Shown piece after piece: positions 6,640-10,560 of a stretch of 10,560 nt of DNA. The translations under genes were made by a program, and so were the position numbers. The notes below the pieces were generated by a model. The model was not told the origin of the DNA, ran no database searches, and was given only the letters and a program-made list of their open reading frames with translations. Origin of the DNA: Deltaproteobacteria bacterium (GTDB taxonomy: Bacteria; UBA10199; SPLOWO2-01-44-7); the NCBI GenBank assembly GCA_030688705.1, contig JAUYJH010000135.1, positions 1 to 10,560 on the forward strand, in the 5' to 3' direction. Positions within the stretch are counted from its first letter, which is position 1; every line of letters begins with the position of its first letter.

Positions 6640-7362
6640 CTACGCCAGAAACTGCGGATGACTTTTTAGGGCTTTTTCTGCCTTTTGTAAATCTTCAATC
6701 GTATCGACTTCCAGCCAGCGGATGCCGGAGGTATCGGCGATGTGAACCGGTTCGCCGCGCGTGGCCAGTTCCCCCAAAATCATCTCCACCGAGGTTTTCT
6801 CGCCCAATTTGACCAGAGTCGTTTCCATGGCCTGCTTGTAGAGGGCAATCTTGTCCGCGGGGCAATAGGTCATGCCGATATAGCCGCCGTCATATTGCGG
6901 CAATTTTTTGTGGATTTGGAAGAGATGCCTGTGATCATCCAGCTTCACTTTCATGTCGTCTTCCACAAGAGGGCGGTCAAAATCACAAACGGCCGTAATA
7001 CCCTTGGCTTGTTTGACGACTTTATTCAAAAGCCGTTTGGGATAGATATGATCGACATTCATCATCAAAAAGTCGTCGTCCAAAAAGTCGAGTGCCGCTT
7101 TGAGCGTGAGAATGCTTCCCTGCTCAAACCGGGTGTTTTCAAAAAAATCGACGGGGAGATTGTTTTTGGAGAGAAAATTACGGACCAGCGCCGCGTGATA
7201 CCCCCCCACCACCCCTATTTTGGTGACGGAAGGGTCTTCCAAAAAATCAAGCTGACAGCGGATCAGCTCGCGCCCCAAAACCTTGACAAGGGCTTTGGGG
7301 ACGTCATCGGTCAGCGTTTCAAGCCGTTCGCCTTGACCCGCCGCGAGAATGAGTACCTTCAT
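6640..7362 (-). CDS. sugar-phosphate nucleotidyltransferase, probable CTP:inositol-1-phosphate cytidylyltransferase
   Basis: A 240-residue single-domain NTP transferase. The N-terminal nucleotide loop LILAAGQGERLETLTDDVPK (4-23) is intact, PKAL follows at 22-25, and acidic residues that would bind the metal occur in MMNVDHIYP (Asp104) and WLEVDT (Asp220). The family joins a nucleotide to a phosphorylated sugar, alcohol or polyol with release of pyrophosphate. The substrate is inferred from context: it lies in one transcription unit with a CDP-alcohol transferase and near an inositol-1-phosphate synthase. This matches the split IPCT/DIPPS arrangement known from di-myo-inositol-phosphate producers, so CDP-inositol is the best guess. 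Phosphocholine or glycerol-phosphate cytidylyltransferases are alternatives. Its ATG overlaps the HAD gene stop as ATGA, with GAGGG seven bases upstream, so translation is probably coupled. Confidence 0.8.
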   Translation of the reverse strand: MKVLILAAGQGERLETLTDDVPKALVKVLGRELIRCQLDFLEDPSVTKIGVVGGYHAALVRNFLSKNNLPVDFFENTRFEQGSILTLKAALDFLDDDFLMMNVDHIYPKRLLNKVVKQAKGITAVCDFDRPLVEDDMKVKLDDHRHLFQIHKKLPQYDGGYIGMTYCPADKIALYKQAMETTLVKLGEKTSVEMILGELATRGEPVHIADTSGIRWLEVDTIEDLQKAEKALKSHPQFLA

Positions 7363-7991
7363 AAAATTTCCCTCAATTGAGACAGTTTGGAAATCACCGG
7401 AACATCGGGAAAGCGCTTTTGGAAATCGTCTTTCTGAAACGTTCCCTCTTTGGCGATGAAATCGATGCCGCTCTCATAAGCCCACTCGCCGTCTTTTAGG
7501 GAATCACCCACAAAGACCATGTTGGTGGGGCCTGCCCCCCAGCGCTCCATGATGTAGAGAAAATGCGAAAGCCCTTTGCCGAAATTTTCCTTCCACCCCA
7601 AAGCCAGATCACAGGGAATGTCGAGTTTTTTGACCAGCGCTTCCAAAAGATCGTGGGCGCTGTTGGAAGAGATGATGACGGCGTATCCCTTTTCTTTCAG
7701 ATAACGGATCGTTTCGATGGTGTCGGGAAAACATTTTTCGTTGAAATAGCCCTCTTTCTTTTGCCGCTCGAAAACGCCCGCGGCGGCCGATGTTTTTTCC
7801 GCGGCATCGGGGTAGAGGGTTTTAAGCTGTTCAGAAAAAGGGAGGCCGGAAGTAAGCTGATAGAGGCGCCGCGCGTCTTGTTCGGAAATGCCGAAAGAAT
7901 CCGCCATCACGTGCGACGCGATATCGGTCAGGCGGTCCATGGTGTTGACGAGCGTTCCGTCAAAATCAAAAACAATAATTTTCTTGTTCAT
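7359..7991 (-). CDS. HAD-superfamily phosphatase
   Basis: A 210-residue haloacid-dehalogenase-type hydrolase of the phosphoglycolate-phosphatase-like subgroup. Motif I is FDFDGTLVNT (nucleophile Asp9, general acid Asp11), with a helical cap at about 15-85. Motif II is VIISSNS (105-111), motif III is probably Lys139, and motif IV is FVGDSLKDGE (Asp163 and Asp167). All four catalytic positions look intact. It should remove a phosphate from a small molecule in the cytosol. In the di-myo-inositol phosphate route the transferase product still carries one phosphate that a phosphatase must remove. Its place between the transferase and the cytidylyltransferase makes that step, or the equivalent for an inositol lipid phosphate, the obvious candidate; this is inference. 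The gene starts 11 bases after the preceding stop, within a region derived from a dispersed repeat, and has no strong SD. Confidence 0.88.
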   Translation of the reverse strand: MNKKIIVFDFDGTLVNTMDRLTDIASHVMADSFGISEQDARRLYQLTSGLPFSEQLKTLYPDAAEKTSAAAGVFERQKKEGYFNEKCFPDTIETIRYLKEKGYAVIISSNSAHDLLEALVKKLDIPCDLALGWKENFGKGLSHFLYIMERWGAGPTNMVFVGDSLKDGEWAYESGIDFIAKEGTFQKDDFQKRFPDVPVISKLSQLREIL

Positions 7992-7998
7992 ATTTCAG

Positions 7999-8062
7999 CT
8001 TGTCATTGCGCCTGTCCGCCGGTTGTTTGGCGGAAGCCCTGGAGGGGCGAAGCAATCTCCCG
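7999..8062. repeat. dispersed palindromic repeat (TTGTCATTGCG...GAAGCAATCTC type) spanning a gene end
   Basis: The left edge TTGTCATTGCG (8000-8010) and right edge CGAAGCAATCTCC (8048-8060) are the ends of a repeat family found at many loci in some bacterial genomes. The ATTGC/GCAAT termini (8005-8009 and 8052-8056) are inverted. Inside is a hairpin TCCGCC-GGTTGTTT-GGCGGA (8015-8034). The repeat contains the stop codon (TCA at 8003-8005 on the plus strand) and the last approximately 19 codons of the transferase gene. Confidence 0.65.
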
Positions 8063-9130
8063 GGGCAATCGTTGATATTTCAAATAGATTAAGACCACAT
8101 TGGCGATCCAGAGGCCGCCGGTGGCGGCAAAGAGCACCCACTCCAGAATTCCCAGCAGGGCCAAAAGAAAAAAGAGGAGCGAAAAACAGTCTTTGCTCAT
8201 GAGTGTTTTGCCCACACGGATCAGTTTGAGCAGAAAGGGGGAGTTTCCATTCTGCGGCAGTTTTGCAAGATATTCCTTGTTAAAGGTGGCGAGGCTTGCC
8301 GACTGGGTGTTTTTTTTCAAAAATGCGATCATCTGCCAGAAAAGCAGGCCCAAACCGGCGGAAAAACAGGCCACCAGGGCATATGTGAAAGAATGGGTGT
8401 GGGTTTTGGAGTAGGCGATAAAAAGACCGGCAAAAAAACTGACAAGGGCCGAATTGTCGCTGATCGTATCAAAATATTGGCCGAATTTGGAAGTCGTAAA
8501 GGTTAGCTTGGCCAGCTCGCCGTCGCAGCCGTCAAAGATGGAAGCCATCTGAAAAATAAAAGCCCCCAGCACAAAGGCTTCAAAGGTTCCTTTTGCCACC
8601 ACAAAACCGCTGAAAATCCCCAGTATCATGTTGGCCAGCGTGATCCAGTTGGGGTGCATGCCCCACTTTGCCAGATGCAGGCTGATGGGGAGTGAAATTC
8701 TTTTGTTGAAATGACGGGCCACCGGCCCCGGCGTGCTCAAACGGATTTTTTCGGCCAGCATCTTTTCGGCCTCTTTGATGTCGGAGGGGGCCTCCAAAAG
8801 AATCGAATAATAGGGGGCGGGGAGTTTTGGATCGACCAGCCCGTTGGCGGGAATTCTTGTCTGTGTATCGATTGTTTCCCAAGGAAGGGTCTCTTCAAAA
8901 GTTTTCAGGACAACGTGAATATGCCGCTTCTCCAATGCCGGGGCTATTTCGTCCTGATAGCGCTCCGCCAAGGCTGCCGGCAAAACAACGCCGATCCCCT
9001 GCACACCGGCCTTTTTGAGGAGGAGAATATTCCTCAACAAAAGGGGGATGCCGGCCACTTTTTCGAACAAAATCTGCGAGGTGTGATGGTAGTTCTTCGC
9101 CTCGCTGAAAAGGGTGACTTGAAGCTTCAT
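8003..9130 (-). CDS. CDP-alcohol phosphatidyltransferase with degenerate N-terminal nucleotidyltransferase-like domain
   Basis: Membrane enzyme that transfers a phospho-alcohol from a CDP-alcohol to an acceptor. Of 375 residues, the C-terminal half carries the family motif D-x2-DG-x2-A-K-x8-G-x3-D-x3-D (Asp200, Asp203, Gly204, Gly217, Asp221, Asp225), with Lys208 where Arg is usual. Hydrophobic helices lie at about 161-200, 226-240, 247-271 and 316-350. Residues 1-125 resemble a nucleotidyltransferase fold (GIPLLLRNILLLKKAGVQGI at 27-46) but lack the LAAGxGxRL loop and an obvious metal Asp. The block GPVARHFNKRISLPISLHLA (135-154) resembles the linker region of bifunctional IPCT-DIPPS proteins. 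With a separate active cytidylyltransferase in the same operon, this is most likely a CDP-inositol-using transferase. The acceptor (inositol phosphate, lipid or glycan) is unknown. The frame is open 28 codons further upstream, but the ATG at 9130 fits the domain start. The last approximately 19 residues come from a dispersed repeat. Confidence 0.85.
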   Translation of the reverse strand: MKLQVTLFSEAKNYHHTSQILFEKVAGIPLLLRNILLLKKAGVQGIGVVLPAALAERYQDEIAPALEKRHIHVVLKTFEETLPWETIDTQTRIPANGLVDPKLPAPYYSILLEAPSDIKEAEKMLAEKIRLSTPGPVARHFNKRISLPISLHLAKWGMHPNWITLANMILGIFSGFVVAKGTFEAFVLGAFIFQMASIFDGCDGELAKLTFTTSKFGQYFDTISDNSALVSFFAGLFIAYSKTHTHSFTYALVACFSAGLGLLFWQMIAFLKKNTQSASLATFNKEYLAKLPQNGNSPFLLKLIRVGKTLMSKDCFSLLFFLLALLGILEWVLFAATGGLWIANVVLIYLKYQRLPREIASPLQGFRQTTGGQAQ

Positions 9131-9139
9131 GGCGCGGGT

Positions 9140-9169
9140 TTTATAGCCATCAAGTTGGCTTAAAGTAAA
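9140..9169 (-). promoter_or_regulatory. candidate sigma70-type promoter for the minus-strand inositol set
   Basis: On the minus strand TTTACT (9169-9164) and TATAAA (9145-9140) are 18 bases apart, a fair match to -35 and -10 boxes. Only nine bases separate the -10 box from the ATG at 9130, and no Shine-Dalgarno is visible there, so the transcript would be nearly leaderless. This is a motif match by eye. Confidence 0.3.
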
Positions 9170-9221
9170 GGTAAATGTCGGTTGACTCTTGGGAAAATGG
9201 CATGGTAGAAACACCGATCTT

Positions 9222-10166
9222 ATGGATTTGGCCGAAAAAATAAGGGGGTTTGGTTATTACCTCCGCTGCAAGGTGCAAAAACGCCCCTATTTGTTGAATG
9301 TCGAGTTCACCAAACTTTGCAATGCCAAGTGTTTTTTCTGCCATTGCTGGCAGGTGGAATCGCAAAATGAACTGCAAGATTACGCGCCGGTGATTAAACG
9401 CTTTCGCCCTGTTTTGTGTTCCGTCTCCGGCGGGGAACCTCTTTTAAGAAAAAATTACGATGAGCTTCTGGCCGGCATTCGCCCGTGGTGCCACTATCTG
9501 ATGATCATCACCAACGGGGCTTTGTTGAATGAAGAAAGCTCCGGGCGTTTGCGCAAAGCGGGGGTCGATCAAATTACCATTTCTTTGGATTATTTGAGCG
9601 ATCAGCATGACCGGGTGCGAAAAATCGACGGGCTTTTTGGCCACATCAGCAAAATCGCGCCGCTTCTGGCTTCCAAGGGTTACAAAATTTGTTTCAATTC
9701 GATCATCATGGACTCCAACATCGATCAGGTGATCCCTCTGGCCAAACAGGCCAAAGAGTGGGGGTGCGATATTTCGTTCAGTTCTTTTTGCACGCTCAAG
9801 GCGAATGAAGAGAGTGAGATGGTCCGCACCGACCGGTTAAAACAATTGAGCGCCACGGTGGAAGAATTAAAAGTGCTCAAAGTAAAAAACAAAAACATCA
9901 AAAATTCCTATTTTTATCTCGACCACATTGTCCCTTATTTCACAACCGGCGGGGTGGAGGGTTGCAAGGCCGGCCACACTTTCATTCAAATCACTCCCGA
10001 CGGCTACGTCCAGCGCTGCGCCGAAATGCCCCGCATGGCCCATTATTCCGAATACTGGCCGAGCAAGGTGGAAAAAACCTTGTGCACCAAATGCTGGTAC
10101 GGCTGCCGCGGCGAAACCGAAGCCCCCATCACCCTAACCCGCGTCAAAGATATGATGCGGGCTTGA
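9222..10166 (+). CDS. radical SAM protein with shortened SPASM (twitch-like) C-terminus
   Basis: Radical S-adenosylmethionine enzyme of 314 residues. The 4Fe-4S site is the CNAKCFFC motif (Cys33, Cys37, Cys40), followed by the SGGEP motif (69-73) that contacts SAM, and ITISLDYL (118-125). The C-terminus has C-x12-G-x4-C (Cys248, Gly261, Cys266) and then C-x2-C-x3-C (Cys288, Cys291, Cys295). This is an abbreviated SPASM pattern, probably binding one auxiliary cluster. A TTG start at 9189 would add 11 residues; the ATG at 9222 is preferred because those residues are not typical, though neither start has a clear SD. It is divergent from the CDP-alcohol transferase gene. SPASM/twitch enzymes modify peptides, sugars or small molecules, and no small precursor peptide gene is visible. 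A role in tailoring the inositol or sugar product of the neighbours is possible but unsupported beyond proximity. Confidence 0.88.
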   Translation: MDLAEKIRGFGYYLRCKVQKRPYLLNVEFTKLCNAKCFFCHCWQVESQNELQDYAPVIKRFRPVLCSVSGGEPLLRKNYDELLAGIRPWCHYLMIITNGALLNEESSGRLRKAGVDQITISLDYLSDQHDRVRKIDGLFGHISKIAPLLASKGYKICFNSIIMDSNIDQVIPLAKQAKEWGCDISFSSFCTLKANEESEMVRTDRLKQLSATVEELKVLKVKNKNIKNSYFYLDHIVPYFTTGGVEGCKAGHTFIQITPDGYVQRCAEMPRMAHYSEYWPSKVEKTLCTKCWYGCRGETEAPITLTRVKDMMRA

Positions 10167-10199
10167 GATGTGATTCAAAACCGTCTTCTCCCGCATCAT
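10152..10199 (+). terminator. 10-bp inverted repeat across the radical SAM stop codon, possible terminator
   Basis: ATGATGCGGG (10152-10161) and CCCGCATCAT (10190-10199) are perfect reverse complements separated by 28 bases. The stem begins in the last codons of the radical SAM gene, and the loop holds its TGA stop. Pyrimidine-rich sequence (10200-10226) follows the stem but has no clean T run. The long loop makes a classical intrinsic terminator doubtful. Confidence 0.35.
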
Positions 10200-10264
10200 T
10201 TCCGTCGCCCCTTTTATTCTTCTCAAATTTAGCGTGCCTAGAGTTGGCATCGGTTTTGCTAAGA

Positions 10265-10278
10265 CCTCCTGCAGGAGG
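10265..10278 (+). promoter_or_regulatory. palindromic ribosome-binding site of the ORF6N gene
   Basis: CCTCCTGCAGGAGG is a perfect 14-bp palindrome whose right half is an ideal Shine-Dalgarno (AGGAGG, 10273-10278). It is two bases from the ATG at 10281 and eight bases from the ATG at 10287, so it selects the second ATG. The left half, an anti-SD match in the same transcript, could pair with the SD and reduce translation. Confidence 0.6.
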
Positions 10279-10286
10279 AAATGGCT

Positions 10287-10520
10287 ATGACAGATATTGT
10301 ACCGATCGAACGGATTGAAAAACGGATTTTGTTGCTTCACGGAAAAAAAGTGATGCTGGACGCCGATCTGGCTCAACTTTATGGAGTCAGCACCAAGCGA
10401 CTCAACGAACAGGTGAAGCGAAACATGGAACGTTTCCCCGCTGAATTTCTGTTTCAGCTGACGGAAAAAGAAAAGGAGGAACTGGTCGCAAAGTGGGGAT
10501 GGGTTAATCAATTCTGTTGA
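10287..10520 (+). pseudogene. ORF6N-domain (phage antirepressor-like) gene, 3'-disrupted
   Basis: The N-terminal 66 residues match the ORF6N domain: IVPIERIEKRILLLHGKKVM, then LDADLAQLYGVSTKRLNEQVKRN and FPAEFLFQLTEKEKEELVA. This DNA-binding domain is common in phage antirepressors and in chromosomal islands. Related proteins are usually well over 150 residues and continue after LVA with a (K/N)CDxxxxLKxS...PYAFTE region. Here the reading frame instead goes KWGWVNQFC and stops at 10520, giving only 77 residues. Neither other plus-strand frame restores the expected region up to the window end, so this looks like a truncation or insertion, not a single frameshift. The upstream start at 10281 is less likely because the SD would be only two bases away. 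The gene has its own strong SD and is unrelated in function to the envelope genes, which suggests acquired DNA. Confidence 0.75.
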
Positions 10521-10553
10521 TATTTTTTCCATTGCAGATGATTTCTGGTCGCA
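10482..10553. repeat. 9-bp direct repeat flanking the ORF6N break
   Basis: CTGGTCGCA occurs at 10482-10490, exactly where the ORF6N homology ends, and again at 10545-10553, 63 bases later and in the same reading frame. The 54 bases between the copies are AT-rich. It may be a target-site-type duplication around a small insertion, or chance; the window ends too soon to tell. Confidence 0.4.
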
Positions 10554-10560
10554 TGCGAAT

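Noticed and set aside
7070..7100. Repeated AAAAAGTCG motif
   Set aside because: It encodes Asp/Phe/Leu-rich residues (FLDDDFLM) of the nucleotidyltransferase; explained by codon use.
9182..9211. TTGACT plus TAGAAA as a plus-strand promoter for the radical SAM gene
   Set aside because: The -10 match is poor and it would place the start of transcription almost on the ATG without supporting features; not reported as a feature.
9131..9214. Upstream extension of the CDP-alcohol transferase to an ATG at 9214
   Set aside because: The extra 28 residues do not resemble the family N-terminus and would overlap the plus-strand TTG start region; the ATG at 9130 fits the domain better.
10134..10532. Minus-strand open frame opposite the spacer and ORF6N gene
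   Set aside because: Most of it is antisense to the ORF6N coding sequence. The short part beyond 10495 (reading MEKISTELIN) might belong to a gene entering from the right, but it is too short to support.
1..10560. CRISPR array, tRNA or rRNA genes
   Set aside because: No regularly spaced repeats and no cloverleaf or rRNA-like sequence were found on either strand when reading through.

Overview
This window is bacterial, gene-dense and of medium GC. Transcription units are compact, with ATGA stop/start overlaps and Shine-Dalgarno sites. The protein repertoire is cell-envelope biosynthesis: an undecaprenyl-type sugar-phosphate transferase, a glutamine-fed N-acetyl-sugar amidotransferase trio, inositol-phosphate metabolism and a flippase-like membrane protein. 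There are also two dispersed palindromic repeats of kinds common in environmental proteobacterial and candidate-phylum genomes. Together these suggest a Gram-negative bacterium, possibly from a deltaproteobacterial-type lineage; the lineage is only a guess. No rRNA, tRNA or CRISPR array was seen.

Left edge (1-1024, + strand): the 3' part of a polyprenyl sugar-phosphate transferase, presumably the end of a polysaccharide locus lying to the left. It converges on a minus-strand set across an 18-bp perfect palindrome.

Minus-strand set A (5132 down to 1057): myo-inositol-1-phosphate synthase, then a HisF-like ammonia-channel cyclase subunit, a HisH-like glutaminase and a PP-loop N-acetyl sugar amidotransferase. 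The last three are translationally coupled by ATGA overlaps. They form the WbpG/HisH/HisF-type module that turns an N-acetyl group of a sugar nucleotide into an acetamidino group. The amidotransferase is AT-richer than its neighbours.

Minus-strand set B (9130 down to 5514): a CDP-alcohol phosphatidyltransferase with a degenerate N-terminal nucleotidyltransferase-like domain, a HAD phosphatase, a stand-alone sugar-phosphate nucleotidyltransferase (best guess CTP:inositol-1-phosphate cytidylyltransferase) and a UPF0104/LPG-synthase-type membrane protein. With the inositol-1-phosphate synthase, this reads as a route from glucose 6-phosphate to inositol 1-phosphate to CDP-inositol to a phosphoinositol product. 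The product could be di-myo-inositol phosphate or an inositol lipid or glycan; the sequence does not say which. A small uncharacterised protein (5231-5593, + strand) sits between the two sets and overlaps set B tail to tail.

Right part: a radical SAM protein with a shortened SPASM/twitch domain is divergent from set B. It is followed by a 120-bp spacer with two inverted repeats, then an ORF6N-domain gene (phage antirepressor-like) that breaks off after about 66 recognisable residues. The sequence after that breakpoint is not identified.

The item most worth following is the split inositol module (active cytidylyltransferase separate, transferase carrying a relic of one), whose synthase heads the amidotransferase operon and which has a radical SAM gene divergently adjacent.
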